NCBI RefSeq assembly: GCF_021728415.1
Contig: NZ_JAKKDV010000002.1
Location: 310,001 to 374,000, forward strand
Source of the DNA: Flaviramulus multivorans
GTDB taxonomy: Bacteria > Bacteroidota > Bacteroidia > Flavobacteriales > Flavobacteriaceae
Direction: 5' to 3'
DNA: 64,000 nt
Each line of letters opens with the position of its first letter. Positions within the stretch are counted from its first letter, which is position 1. A program made the position numbers and the translations under genes. Shown here piece after piece: positions 1-9,417 of the stretch. Below the pieces are notes generated by a model. That model made no database searches, was not told the origin of the DNA, and worked only from the letters and a program-made list of their open reading frames with translations.

Positions 1-743
1 CAAGTGCGGAGTTAAAACCATTTGTTTTACATCATAATTGGGTGGTAAACACGCCTATGGAAATGGGCATTGCAGATACCGATAAAGCTAAAAAAGCACT
101 TAAAACTGCTGAAAACTTTGTAAACCCTTTTGGAGTTTTCGTTACAGGTATTGATAGAGATGAAACAGCTGGCACGGATGAAGGCTCGTTTAAGGGTAGT
201 AAACAATTTTCGTATACCGGAGCAGTTATGACACTACCAACCAGTGTTTTAATTATAGCCGAAAACAATTATGAAAACCCTGATAAAGCCTTAGATTATT
301 TAAAGCGCATGACCAAAAGTTTTAGTTATGCCTTTCCTGGTAGTATGTACGAAGTATCGCCTGACTATGGCATGATAACGCAAGCGTGGAATATTTACGG
401 ATATGCTGTACCCATTATACAGCAGTTTTTTGGTATAAACCCTATGGCATCACAACAAAAAGTAATTATAGAACCGCAAATGCCAACAAGTTGGAATGAT
501 GCTTCCATTGAAAATGTTGAAGTAGCAGACAACAACCTTTCTGTGTTTTATCATAAAACCGAGTATGGTTTAGATTTTAACGTTCAACAAACCAATACTA
601 ATTGGACATTAGAAATTAAACTACCAATATCAGTATTTAAAAACCATAATGTTAACAGTGATGCTATCGATGTAACGGAAACCAAAACCCATTTTGTGTT
701 TACAGGTAAAGAACAAGAACTTAAAATTACCTTAACAAAATAA
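1..743 (+). CDS. Glycosidase-like protein, C-terminal part (5' end outside window)
   Basis: The reading frame is already open at base 3 (residues SAELKPFVLHHNW) with no start codon, so only the last roughly 247 residues are present. The first part has aromatic- and Ala-rich helices and conserved-looking turns (NPFGVFVTGIDRDE, MYEVSPDYG) like the end of an alpha/alpha six-hairpin barrel. The last 100 residues look like the beta-sandwich that closes many such enzymes. I infer a carbohydrate-active enzyme of the debranching or rhamnosidase-like kind. The family and substrate cannot be fixed without the missing N-terminal part and its catalytic acids. A phosphorylase of the same fold is an alternative. 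Confidence 0.55.
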   Translation, partial: SAELKPFVLHHNWVVNTPMEMGIADTDKAKKALKTAENFVNPFGVFVTGIDRDETAGTDEGSFKGSKQFSYTGAVMTLPTSVLIIAENNYENPDKALDYLKRMTKSFSYAFPGSMYEVSPDYGMITQAWNIYGYAVPIIQQFFGINPMASQQKVIIEPQMPTSWNDASIENVEVADNNLSVFYHKTEYGLDFNVQQTNTNWTLEIKLPISVFKNHNVNSDAIDVTETKTHFVFTGKEQELKITLTK

Positions 744-749
744 GTTGAT

Positions 750-767
750 TTTGTACGAAAAATTAAC
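750..767 (+). repeat. 18-bp repeat shared with 59120-59137
   Basis: The 18 bases TTTGTACGAAAAATTAAC occur here and again at 59120-59137. The match extends to about 27 of 30 bases when flanks are included. Both copies lie just upstream of genes followed by attC-like structures. They may be part of a conserved insertion flank. Function unknown. Confidence 0.6.
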
Positions 768-774
768 TAACTTC

Positions 775-828
775 GTTTAACGTCGGATATAAAACATTAA
801 AACGATTTCATATCCTAAATAGTTGGCT
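775..828 (+). repeat. attC-like site upstream of the 845-1264 gene
   Basis: The 54-bp site begins with GTTTAAC (fits the R'' core RYYYAAC) and ends with GTTGGCT (near the R' core GTTRRRY). Inside are arms GGATATAAAA (785-794) and TTTCATATCC (806-815), complementary at 9 of 10 positions. The size and order match an integron attC recombination site. GTTTAAC is the exact reverse complement of GTTAAAC at 1397-1403, on the far side of the gene. Confidence 0.6.
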
Positions 829-844
829 GTAAGCTGAAAAACCG

Positions 845-1264
845 ATGATTTATAAAAATCTGATATTAATTTTAACTTTCTTCACTTTTGGACTTGTTAG
901 TGGACAAAACCAGAACGGAGAAAGTATTAACGTGAGGTACTTATATGGCAATGATTCGGAAGTATGGGAAGTCGATAAAATTGAACCCAACGGTAGAATA
1001 ATATTGGCTAAAAGACTGGAATACAACAGCGAGTACAAAGAATTAGTCACAATATTTTACTGGAACGGTGGACTTAAAACTGGTTATCCGAAAAACTCTG
1101 AAAAGAACGATGGAGAAACTACACCAAAAATAGGAACCTGGAAAATTGACCATAGTAATCGGACTTTGACAACGACTCCTGCTTTGGGCGATTTCGGAAA
1201 AAAATTTCTCATTTTAGAATTAAATCCCGACCGATTAATATTAATGAAATTGAATAAAGAATAA
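845..1264 (+). CDS. Small secreted protein of unknown function, cassette-borne
   Basis: The protein has 139 residues with a cleavable signal peptide (hydrophobic residues 5-20, ending VSGQ) and no lipobox. The mature part is charged, with strand-like segments (GTWKIDHSNRTLTTTP, KKFLILELNPDRLILMKL). It resembles small lipocalin-like or META-like periplasmic proteins, but I do not recognise a family. The gene sits alone between two attC-like sites and a perfect 10-bp inverted repeat (822-831 and 1269-1278). That suggests it arrived as a mobile cassette. The start ATG at 845 lies 22 bases inside the predicted cassette boundary. Confidence 0.7.
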   Translation: MIYKNLILILTFFTFGLVSGQNQNGESINVRYLYGNDSEVWEVDKIEPNGRIILAKRLEYNSEYKELVTIFYWNGGLKTGYPKNSEKNDGETTPKIGTWKIDHSNRTLTTTPALGDFGKKFLILELNPDRLILMKLNKE

Positions 1265-1268
1265 AGTC

Positions 1269-1403
1269 TACAGCCAACAAAGTATATAAAAAATTGCTGG
1301 TGTTGTGCTAAAAAAAGGTCGTTGCACGTTTGCTACGTCTGATTTTCCTTCGGAAAATCCTCGCACGCAAACACGCAACTTTCCATATACATAAACGTTA
1401 AAC
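1269..1403 (+). repeat. attC-like site downstream of the 845-1264 gene
   Basis: It starts with TACAGCCAAC, the exact reverse complement of GTTGGCTGTA at 822-831, and ends with GTTAAAC at 1397-1403. Between them is a long imperfect palindrome. GTATAT near 1281 pairs with ATATAC near 1386, and TTGC/GCAA-containing arms follow. At the centre is a perfect hairpin, GATTTTCC (1341-1348), loop TTC, GGAAAATC (1352-1359). Length about 132 bp, at the upper end for attC sites. Confidence 0.6.
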
Positions 1404-1414
1404 GCATAAAAAAA

Positions 1415-1645
1415 TCACTTTTTAGGATATTGGGTCTTTATATTTCTAATTAAGTCTTCCAATCCGTTTAATTTTAATTCGTAAACCTGTTTAAGCATAT
1501 CTCCTAATTTCCCTTTTGGAAACCCTTTGTTATGGTACCAAACCACATAATACTCAGGTAAATCAATTAGATAGCGGTCTTTATACTTACCAAATGGCAT
1601 TTTGGTATGAGCTAAATCAATTAAAAACTGTTTGTCTGGTAACAT
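1415..1645 (-). CDS. DUF3820 family protein
   Basis: The protein has 76 residues, full length for DUF3820. The family signature is clear: MPFGKYKDRYLIDLPEYYV, then W, then GFPKGKLGDML and a closing LNGLEDLI. The family is a small all-helical cytoplasmic protein. Pseudomonas relatives were described as a quorum-sensing-regulated factor, but the biochemical role is not established. The gene lies between a repeat element upstream (1667-1716) and the attC-like site downstream, so it is probably a single-gene unit. Confidence 0.85.
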   Translation of the reverse strand: MLPDKQFLIDLAHTKMPFGKYKDRYLIDLPEYYVVWYHNKGFPKGKLGDMLKQVYELKLNGLEDLIRNIKTQYPKK

Positions 1646-1666
1646 GCATTATTATTTTTAAAACCT

Positions 1667-1716
1667 TTGTCACTTCGAGTGATTCCGATACAATCGGAAT
1701 TGTATCGAGAAGTACT
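1667..1716. repeat. Intergenic palindromic repeat (REP-like)
   Basis: The core is a perfect hairpin: ATTCCGAT (1682-1689), loop ACA, ATCGGAAT (1693-1700). It is flanked by the imperfectly complementary CACTTCGAG and TATCGAGAAGT. Dispersed elements containing CACTTCGAG and TCGAGAAGT are familiar to me from flavobacterial genomes. Only one copy is obvious in this window. Confidence 0.5.
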
Positions 1717-1738
1717 GACTAACAAAAATTTCAATCAC

Positions 1739-2287
1739 TTATTCTGACTCGCGGGATTTAAATCTTGACACCTTTTTAAGTTCGGCTTCAATATAGCTTT
1801 TCCAAATGGCTTGAGCTTCATAATTTCTAGAATAATCCGTTTCATTGTCGTATGTATTCTGAGCAGTCTCAAGTTCTTTGATAATGTTGTTATGAAGCGT
1901 TTTTAATTCTTGCCTAATACTGTTAGAGGTCCTTAACTGGCTGATACGTTGCCTGAACTTACGTGTGTATAATTCGGTAATATCAAAATGCAATTGTTCG
2001 TGTCCTAAAACATGATTATCGGCCAACTCTTTTTTGTACCACGATTGATCTGGATAAAAGTGCGCATTCACTTCCGTAGAAAACTTAACTACTTTTCCGC
2101 TATCTGTTTGTGTAATCGAAAATCCAAAGGTAATTCCCGAAGCGGTAATGGCTACGGCACTAACATTGTTATTGGGCTTTCCTTTAAAATCTGCCCATGA
2201 TAGTCGATAAGATTCGTTCCATGACATGGCAGGTTCATCTTTTTGAACGCTTAAAAAACAGCAAATTATAAAGAAAACTCTAATCAC
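1739..2287 (-). CDS. DUF922 family protein, putative secreted zinc protease
   Basis: The protein has 182 residues with a short N-terminal signal (VFFIICCFL). The segment LSWADFKGKP and the HEQLH motif at residues 96-100, followed by FDITELYTRKF, are typical of DUF922. That family is classed as putative Zn-dependent proteases because of its HExxH-type motif. Catalysis is inferred and has not, to my knowledge, been shown. The gene follows the LysM protein gene with a 42-base gap on the same strand and may be co-transcribed with it. Confidence 0.75.
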   Translation of the reverse strand: MIRVFFIICCFLSVQKDEPAMSWNESYRLSWADFKGKPNNNVSAVAITASGITFGFSITQTDSGKVVKFSTEVNAHFYPDQSWYKKELADNHVLGHEQLHFDITELYTRKFRQRISQLRTSNSIRQELKTLHNNIIKELETAQNTYDNETDYSRNYEAQAIWKSYIEAELKKVSRFKSRESE

Positions 2288-2329
2288 ATGAAAACTATTA
2301 TTGTAATATAAAACGTAAAGCAGAAAGGC

Positions 2330-4264
2330 TTATTGTTTTACTTCAACAATAGCTAAGTTGTCGTATTTAACCAAATAAACCGAATCGTTATAATAGCCAC
2401 CAAATAGTTTCTTTTTGTACGCAAACTTATTTTCTACATACTCGGTTAATGGAGCCTTGTTTAAAGACGTGTATAAGTTTTCTGAGGATACTAATCGCAA
2501 CACGACATCCATGGTTAAATCAAAACCTTTTGTAGCTCGTTTATTAGGTGTAATATTATATAACTTATCGTATTTTTTTACGAAAGAATTATTGATTTGC
2601 TCATTATAGTCTCTTGAGGTGGTCGCAAAATGAAATTGCAATTTCGATAAGTGTGTATTGTTTATTTGGTCGCCTTCAAAAGCCGCATTTATATTGGTAG
2701 TAACTAATATAATTTCTGAAGGTTCTTGTTGTACCTCTGGATCTACTTTTTGATTTAGCGAAGCTAAAACACTAGTTACATTTGAAGCAAACCCTTCGTT
2801 TGAAGTTTCTAAAAACACAATATTTTTCCCTGGTTTTAAAGCACCTTGAATATCTTCTTTAGTTACGAAAAATTCATCTTTACCTTCTTTATTTTTTCTA
2901 GAAAAAACCTGTTTAGCTCTATTAAACTCACGCTTAAGATCGTTACTAGTATCGATGGTTTTACTATCAGAAATTATAATAATATTGCTTGATAAACTAT
3001 CGGCTCTTACAAAACTTACAATTCTGTTTTTAAGTAAATCGTCTGAAGGTTTTGACTGAAAAACATTGTCGTACAAATTTAAATTAGACCCTATTGGCGA
3101 AACAATAGGCGTATTATAAGCTCGCAACTTTGAAGCTGCTTTATCAAAAGTATCTGACGTTAATGGTCCGATAACAGCATCCACAGACTCAAAATCGTTA
3201 TCATCAATAATTCTGGACACTTCCGCCACTTGATGCTTGGTGTCATAAACATCTACTTTTAAAGAAACCCCAAGGCTTTTTAAAGAATCTAACGCCATTA
3301 AAACCCCCGAGTAAAAATCTAATGAAGCATCTAAATACGGATCATTCTTTATGCTTTTTTTGGTATCAACTACACTATCAAAATCTACGCGATGTAATCT
3401 AAAAGGCAACATGATAGCAATACGTTTTGTACTAAAATCTGAAATACTATCAACCAAATTAATACGATTAGCATCTGGTCTCATAATACCACTCGCTAAA
3501 TTTGAATATGGTATTTTTAAAATCATGCCTTCTTTTAAACCTGTTTCCTCTAAACCTGGGTTAAGTGCTTCTAATTGTTGTTGTTCTAAACCTAATTTTA
3601 GTTTTAATCGGTAAAAACCTTCTTTGGGTAATACCTTATAGTAGCTATACTTTTCGTCAATTTTATTAACCTCGTCTGCTTCTAAATTAGGTACATTAAT
3701 TATCTGACCCTCTTTTAAAACCTCGCCCATTTCAGGGTTAAGTAATTCCAACTCTTTTACTGTAATTCCAAATTTGTATGCAATACGCCATTTACCTTCT
3801 TTAGGCAATACTGTATATTGTGAGGTTAATGGATTTTCTTCAACTATTTCCTTAATTTTAAAAACAGGAATTTGTAATCTATCGCCTTTTTTTAATGGAT
3901 TTGCATAAAGAAATGTATTATGCTTTTTTATTTCGTCTTCAGTAACATTATATTCTTTGGAAAGACTATAGAGTGTTTCTTTTCGTCTCGTTTTATGCTC
4001 TTTAAACCCTTGTAACTCTTTTACAATAGTTACTTCTGGTTTATTTGCTTTTGAAATTGGGATAATTAAAACTGTATTGGGTTTTAAACCCTTTTTTGCC
4101 TCAGGATTTAATGCATAAATATCAACAGGTGATACATAATAGCGCTTAGAAATACTTTCGATAGTTTCCCCTTCTTTTACTTGATGCGTACTAAAATTTT
4201 GTGCGTTAAGTGAAGTAAAGCTAATTGAGAAAACAAAAATTAATGCTAATAAAAATCTATTCAT
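2330..4264 (-). CDS. LysM-repeat protein with periplasmic-binding-type domain
   Basis: I chose ATG 4264 (MNRFLLALIFVFS), which gives a clean signal peptide ending LNAQ; 644 residues. Four LysM-like segments follow, each of the form (Y)xVxxxET...NP...L..G..L.IP, over roughly residues 25-265. The C-terminal 360 residues resemble a type 1 periplasmic-binding fold, as in amino-acid ABC transporter receptors (for example DAVIGPLTSDTFDKAASKL and NTPIVSPIG). The protein probably binds peptidoglycan in the periplasm and senses or holds an unknown ligand. It lies downstream of guaA on the same strand with a 157-base gap. Confidence 0.8.
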   Translation of the reverse strand: MNRFLLALIFVFSISFTSLNAQNFSTHQVKEGETIESISKRYYVSPVDIYALNPEAKKGLKPNTVLIIPISKANKPEVTIVKELQGFKEHKTRRKETLYSLSKEYNVTEDEIKKHNTFLYANPLKKGDRLQIPVFKIKEIVEENPLTSQYTVLPKEGKWRIAYKFGITVKELELLNPEMGEVLKEGQIINVPNLEADEVNKIDEKYSYYKVLPKEGFYRLKLKLGLEQQQLEALNPGLEETGLKEGMILKIPYSNLASGIMRPDANRINLVDSISDFSTKRIAIMLPFRLHRVDFDSVVDTKKSIKNDPYLDASLDFYSGVLMALDSLKSLGVSLKVDVYDTKHQVAEVSRIIDDNDFESVDAVIGPLTSDTFDKAASKLRAYNTPIVSPIGSNLNLYDNVFQSKPSDDLLKNRIVSFVRADSLSSNIIIISDSKTIDTSNDLKREFNRAKQVFSRKNKEGKDEFFVTKEDIQGALKPGKNIVFLETSNEGFASNVTSVLASLNQKVDPEVQQEPSEIILVTTNINAAFEGDQINNTHLSKLQFHFATTSRDYNEQINNSFVKKYDKLYNITPNKRATKGFDLTMDVVLRLVSSENLYTSLNKAPLTEYVENKFAYKKKLFGGYYNDSVYLVKYDNLAIVEVKQ

Positions 4265-4421
4265 GTTGATGGAATGCTGGCTATAAATATAATGAAACAT
4301 GCTTAATTTAAATATATACGTATATTATTTAACTTTAGGATATACCTAATACGTTTTTCTTTTTCAATTGCATATAGTGTGCCAAAAAATTAATCACTAA
4401 AACCAAAGTTTTAGAAATAAA

Positions 4422-5957
4422 TTACTCCCACTCAATTGTTGCAGGTGGTTTCGAACTAATATCGTACACTACTCTATTAACGCCTTTTACCTTATTTATT
4501 ATATCGTTTGAGGTTTTTTGAAGAAATTCATAAGGTAAATTTACCCAATCGGCAGTCATACCATCGGTACTTTCAACCGCTCTAAGGGCTACACATTTTT
4601 CGTAAGTACGTTCATCGCCCATCACTCCCACACTATTAACTGGCAGTAACATGGCACCCGCTTGCCAAACTTTGTCATAAAGCCCCCATTCTTTCAGTCC
4701 ATTAATAAAAATAGCATCAACTTCTTGTAGAATACGCACCTTTTCAGCTGTAATATCTCCTAAAATACGAATACCTAATCCTGGTCCAGGAAATGGATGA
4801 CGACCTAAAAGCTCTGGGTCGATGCCTAAAGTAGCACCTACGCGTCTAACCTCATCTTTAAAAATAGCCCGTAATGGCTCGACTATTTTAAGCTTCATAA
4901 AATCTGGTAAACCGCCCACGTTATGATGGCTTTTTATGGTTGCTGATGGTCCGCCTGTAGCCGATACACTTTCAATAACATCGGGATAAATAGTTCCTTG
5001 TGCTAACCATTTAACGTCTTCTATCTTGTGTGCCTCATCATCAAATACCTCAATAAACGCATTACCAATGGCTTTACGTTTTAATTCAGGGTCTTCAATT
5101 CCAGCCAAAGCATCTAAAAAACGCTTAGAGGCATCAACACCTTTTACATTAAGTCCCATACCCTCGTATTGATTCAAAACATTTTGGAATTCGTTCTTAC
5201 GAAGGAGTCCATTATTAACGAAAATACAATACAAGTTTTTACCAATAGCCTTATTAAGTAAAACGGCAGCTACCGTAGAATCTACTCCACCTGATAAACC
5301 TAATACCACTTTATCGTTTCCTACTTTTTCTTTGATGGCATCAACGGTTTCTTCAACAAAAGAATCTGGTGTCCAATCTTGTAATAATCCTGCGATTCCT
5401 ACTAAAAAGTTTTCTAAAAGTTGCTTTCCATCAGTTGAATGATACACCTCTGGATGAAATTGAATAGCATAAGTTGGCTCTCCTTCAATTTTATAAGCCG
5501 CATTTTCAACATCGTGAGTGCTTGCTAGTAAAATTCCATTTTTTGGTAAGTGCTTAATCGTATCACTATGACTCATCCAAACTTGACTTCCCTTTTTTAT
5601 ATAAGCAAAAAACGGTTCGCCTTTCTGAATAAAAGACAGATTAGCACGACCATACTCACGTGTATTTGATGGTGCTACTTCTCCTCCTGAAAAATGAGCT
5701 AAGTACTGTGCACCATAGCAAACCGCCAACATTGGTTTTTTTCCTCGTATTTGTGATAAATCTGGATGTAAAGCTTGGTCTCCTCTTACTGAAAACGGGC
5801 TTCCTGAAAGGATGACTGCTTTGTATTCTTCAATATTTGATGGAATTTTGTTGAATGGATGAATTTCGGAGTATATGTTGAGTTCTCTAACTCTACGGGC
5901 AATAAGCTGTGTGTATTGCGAGCCGAAGTCTAAAATTAATACCTTGTCGTGTTGCAT
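4422..5957 (-). CDS. guaA: GMP synthase (glutamine-hydrolysing)
   Basis: This enzyme converts XMP, glutamine and ATP to GMP. It has 511 residues, usual for the family. The start at 5957 ([17 protein letters not shown]) matches the family better than the ATG two codons upstream. Seen in order: the class I glutamine amidotransferase domain with the catalytic Cys near residue 80 ([10 protein letters not shown]) and the His-Glu pair in QFHPEVY; the ATP pyrophosphatase P-loop (GLSGGVDST); and the C-terminal dimerisation domain with its [11 protein letters not shown] segment. guaB lies separately at 48.7-50.2 kb. Confidence 0.97.
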   Translation of the reverse strand: MQHDKVLILDFGSQYTQLIARRVRELNIYSEIHPFNKIPSNIEEYKAVILSGSPFSVRGDQALHPDLSQIRGKKPMLAVCYGAQYLAHFSGGEVAPSNTREYGRANLSFIQKGEPFFAYIKKGSQVWMSHSDTIKHLPKNGILLASTHDVENAAYKIEGEPTYAIQFHPEVYHSTDGKQLLENFLVGIAGLLQDWTPDSFVEETVDAIKEKVGNDKVVLGLSGGVDSTVAAVLLNKAIGKNLYCIFVNNGLLRKNEFQNVLNQYEGMGLNVKGVDASKRFLDALAGIEDPELKRKAIGNAFIEVFDDEAHKIEDVKWLAQGTIYPDVIESVSATGGPSATIKSHHNVGGLPDFMKLKIVEPLRAIFKDEVRRVGATLGIDPELLGRHPFPGPGLGIRILGDITAEKVRILQEVDAIFINGLKEWGLYDKVWQAGAMLLPVNSVGVMGDERTYEKCVALRAVESTDGMTADWVNLPYEFLQKTSNDIINKVKGVNRVVYDISSKPPATIEWE

Positions 5958-6017
5958 GCGCAAAAATAGGAATTGATTTTTTATTGACGAATTAGGATTA
6001 CTATTTTTTTTGAATTT

Positions 6018-7391
6018 TTAATTCATAGAATTTAATATCATTTTTATGTCCTTTTCCGTGGTATCTGGATTTATGAAACAGAAGCGTGATACTGTTTCAA
6101 AAGTATTACCTGTTTTCCATTTTGTAGGGGTTACTAATGCAAATCCTTTTTTGTGATTTTCGTATGTCCAATGCGTATAATCTTCAGGCTTCCATCCTAT
6201 TCTTCTATATAAAACGCATGATAAACTTGGCTCTCTAACGAGTTCTACATGCGGCATCTCATTAATTATTTTTCCTGCAATTTGTGCCAATTCAATGCCT
6301 CTTTCAACCGCTTGTTTATAACGATTGGTGCCATGTGTTGCTAATGAAAACCATAAAGGCAACCCTCTAACACGACGCGTTAATTGTATTTGATAATCAG
6401 ATGGATTAAAACCATGTGCTCCTTCATCTTTAAAAATATCTAAATAAGAACCTTCTTGAGAGTGCGCCTGTTTCGCTAGTTCTGGATTTTTAAAAATAAT
6501 AGCACCACAATCGTAAGGAGAAAACATCCATTTATGTGGGTCTATGGTTACACTATCGGCTTTTTCAATACCATTGAATAAATGACGAACAGAATCGGCT
6601 ACTAAAGCACCACCTCCATAGGCGGCATCAACATGAAACCATAAATTTTCCTTTTCGCAAATTTCTGCTATCCCATTTAAATCGTCCACAATTCCAGCGT
6701 TCGTTGTGCCTCCAGTAGCAACCACAGCAAACAAACGCTGCTTTTGATGCGCGGTTAAGGCTTTAATTGCTTTTTCTAAAGCATCGGCTTCTAACCTATC
6801 TTCCGTATCAACCAATAAAACATCAATATCTGCAACTTTAGCCATCGCTTTTATTGATGAATGCGCACCTATCGAAGTTATGATTAATCCTTTTTCAATC
6901 TTATTTTGGTCATTTAAACTACGCCAATATTCTCTTGCGGTTACTATGGCGGAAAGATTTGCAGCAGTACCACCACTTGTAAATACTCCGAATGCACCAT
7001 TTGGTAACCCGGTTAAAGACACTATCCATCGCATGGCTTCATTTTCACAAAAGATACCACCAGCACCTTCCATCCAATACGCACCGTGAATGCTGGATGC
7101 TGAAGTTACTAAATCGAACATTACAGCTGCTCTTGTTGGTGATGCAGGCACGAATGCTAAATGTCTAGGATGGTCAATGGGAACATTCGACTTTGATAAG
7201 TGCTTATTCCAGAGTTTAAAAGCTTGCTCTCCTCCAATTCCGTTTTTAGTTATTGTTTCTCCAACCAAAATTTTAAGTTCCTCTTCTTTTTTAGGTTTCC
7301 CAATTTTGTTTTTAGTAGATGACAACCTATCTATCACGTATTTCATGACATCCATGGTCATTTCCACTAAGTCCATATCAACTTTATGCAT
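6018..7391 (-). CDS. PLP-dependent group II decarboxylase
   Basis: The protein has 457 residues. Group II decarboxylase features are visible: FTSGGTAANLSA (cofactor phosphate binding), HVDAAYGGGAL (Asp contacting the pyridine nitrogen) and DPHKWMFSP with the PLP lysine at residue 287. The family decarboxylates aromatic amino acids, glutamate or 2,4-diaminobutyrate. This branch is close to aromatic-L-amino-acid or tyrosine-type enzymes, but the substrate is not decidable by eye. It is cytoplasmic. The gene is transcribed away from the TPR regulator at 7542. Confidence 0.88.
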   Translation of the reverse strand: MHKVDMDLVEMTMDVMKYVIDRLSSTKNKIGKPKKEEELKILVGETITKNGIGGEQAFKLWNKHLSKSNVPIDHPRHLAFVPASPTRAAVMFDLVTSASSIHGAYWMEGAGGIFCENEAMRWIVSLTGLPNGAFGVFTSGGTAANLSAIVTAREYWRSLNDQNKIEKGLIITSIGAHSSIKAMAKVADIDVLLVDTEDRLEADALEKAIKALTAHQKQRLFAVVATGGTTNAGIVDDLNGIAEICEKENLWFHVDAAYGGGALVADSVRHLFNGIEKADSVTIDPHKWMFSPYDCGAIIFKNPELAKQAHSQEGSYLDIFKDEGAHGFNPSDYQIQLTRRVRGLPLWFSLATHGTNRYKQAVERGIELAQIAGKIINEMPHVELVREPSLSCVLYRRIGWKPEDYTHWTYENHKKGFALVTPTKWKTGNTFETVSRFCFINPDTTEKDIKMILNSMN

Positions 7392-7490
7392 AATTTTATA
7401 TAGCTAAATAATTATTCCTTACTAAAAAGGTAAATTTAATACTAACCTTTGAATTTATTATTCAATGAAGAGTTATTATTATTCAAGCAT

Positions 7491-7520
7491 TTGATTTGCT
7501 GATAATTATAGGTATTTTTA
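7491..7520 (+). promoter_or_regulatory. Predicted promoter of first TPR regulator gene
   Basis: TTG (7491-7493), 19 bases, then TATTTTTA (7513-7520), near the Bacteroidota -33/-7 pattern. TTGATTT and GGTATTTTTATCAAA are both repeated at the same relative places upstream of the paralogous gene at 11111. Confidence 0.6.
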
Positions 7521-7541
7521 TCAAAAACAAGTAATTTATTG

Positions 7542-9395
7542 ATGAAACTGATATTTTTTAAACTTATATTGCTAATATTTCCAATTATTTTATCCTCTCA
7601 AAATGATAAAAAACTAGATAGCCTTTTAACCGCATTTGATAATCAACCTGAGGGTATTGAAAAAGTAAAAACAAGCCAAAAGTTATATCACGCATTTAAA
7701 CACAAAAAGCCTGAAGAAGCATTTAAACATGCTAAATTAGGATTAGCACTTTCAAAAAAAATAAATTACAAAACCGGTGAAGGTTTGGGGTACCTTAATT
7801 TGGCTTATTATTACAGGTTTGTTCCTGATTTGGATTCTACGAGATATTATTTTAAAAAGTCAGCAAAAACACTTTCTGATTTTGATGATAAAAAAAACCT
7901 ATGGTTTGCATTAAATGAATATGCCATCTTTGAAACTATTCAAGGCGATTTTAAAACAGCGCTAAAATTAGCAGATGATGGTTTAAAAGTAGCTACAGCC
8001 TTAAAACATGGTCCTCATATGGTTGATAATATTCAGCGAAAATCTACCATTTATATGGATACTGGTGATTTTAAATTGGCTATGGAAGAGGCGCTCAATG
8101 CATCTCGAGTACTAGACACGATTAAACCTGAAAATAAAGTTGGTAAAGCCATAGCTCTCGGGGACATAGGTAGGATTGAAATGCTTAGAGGTAATTATGA
8201 AGAAGCGCTACATCCTTTAACGGAGTCTTTAGAAGCTTTTAAAAAATTAAATAATGTGTTTTGGATAGCGACCATGTATATTGAACTGGGTAATTTATAC
8301 TGGTATATGGATAATCTTGACAAATCTTTAGAGTGCTATGAAGCGAGTTTGGTTTTATCTAAAAAAATGAATCGTGATGATTTTATAGCGAGCAACCTTT
8401 CAAATATGGCTGGTATTTTCTCAAAGCGAGGGAATCATAAAAAAGCCTTGGAGCTTTTACTTGAAACGCATGAAATAACGAAGAGAATCGGTTCTAACAA
8501 TAACCTTATCATTAGTTTTAATGAAATTGGAGATGCATCCTACAGGAGTGGCGATTTTAATAGAGCAATTCATAATCATTCTGAAGCCATTAGGCTAGCA
8601 GATTCCATGGGGTTGATTGATTTACTTGAAGATGGCTACCGTAATCGATCAAAAGCATATGAAAAAATCGGCAATTTAAAGGGTGCTTTGGATGATCAAA
8701 GACAATATCAAATTTTTCATGATAGTATTTACAATCAAAACATTGCAAAACAAATTGATGAATTAAAAACACAATACGAAACTGAGAAAAAGGAGCAGCA
8801 AATTTTACTTCAGAAAAATGAAATAGACCTTTTAAAACAAAAAGGAGAAATCGACAACCTTTACAAAATCCTATTCGGTATTGGTTTTTTACTATCTCTA
8901 ATTGCATTTTATGCCGTAAGACAAAAATTAAAACGCAGTAAAATTGAAAGAGAAAAATTAGATCTAGAGCTTGATTTTAAAAAGAAAGAACTCACAACGC
9001 ACGCGCTTCATCTTGCAAAAAAGAATGAAGTATTAGAGAGTTTAAAACAGCAAGCTAAAGCATTTAAATCTTCTGAGAATAGCACAAAAGGATTTAATCA
9101 ATTAATAAGAACCATTAACTTTGATTTGAAAGACGATAACAATTGGGAGAACTTCAGCAAGTACTTTGAAGAAGTGCACAAAGATTTTAACAGTAATGTA
9201 AAACAGCAATTCCCAGCGGTAACTCCCAATGAACTTAGGCTTATGGCATTATTGAAAATGAATTTATCATCAAAAGAAATTGCCAATATTTTAAATATAT
9301 CGCAAGAAGGTATTAAAAAAGCACGCTACAGGCTTCGCAAAAAACTAGGTATTACTACCGAAGATTCGCTACAAGACTTAGTACTTAACCTATAG
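7542..9395 (+). CDS. Transmembrane TPR regulator with C-terminal LuxR-type HTH (module 1)
   Basis: ATG 7542 (MKLIFFKLILLIFPIIL) is chosen over a TTG one codon upstream; 617 residues. Order: signal peptide; six or so tetratricopeptide repeats (about residues 35-390, for example NLAYYYRF, IELGNLYWYMDNLDKSLECY); a short coiled coil; one membrane segment near 443-460 (GIGFLLSLIAFYAV); a basic coiled coil (FKKKELTTHALHLAKKNEVL); and a C-terminal HTH (NELRLMALLKM, SSKEIANILNIS, KKARYRLRKKLGI). I infer TPRs outside and HTH inside, that is, a one-component membrane regulator. The 11111 gene is its close paralogue. Confidence 0.88.
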   Translation: MKLIFFKLILLIFPIILSSQNDKKLDSLLTAFDNQPEGIEKVKTSQKLYHAFKHKKPEEAFKHAKLGLALSKKINYKTGEGLGYLNLAYYYRFVPDLDSTRYYFKKSAKTLSDFDDKKNLWFALNEYAIFETIQGDFKTALKLADDGLKVATALKHGPHMVDNIQRKSTIYMDTGDFKLAMEEALNASRVLDTIKPENKVGKAIALGDIGRIEMLRGNYEEALHPLTESLEAFKKLNNVFWIATMYIELGNLYWYMDNLDKSLECYEASLVLSKKMNRDDFIASNLSNMAGIFSKRGNHKKALELLLETHEITKRIGSNNNLIISFNEIGDASYRSGDFNRAIHNHSEAIRLADSMGLIDLLEDGYRNRSKAYEKIGNLKGALDDQRQYQIFHDSIYNQNIAKQIDELKTQYETEKKEQQILLQKNEIDLLKQKGEIDNLYKILFGIGFLLSLIAFYAVRQKLKRSKIEREKLDLELDFKKKELTTHALHLAKKNEVLESLKQQAKAFKSSENSTKGFNQLIRTINFDLKDDNNWENFSKYFEEVHKDFNSNVKQQFPAVTPNELRLMALLKMNLSSKEIANILNISQEGIKKARYRLRKKLGITTEDSLQDLVLNL

Positions 9396-9417
9396 AAAAA
9401 TAGCTTTCCACGCAGGG

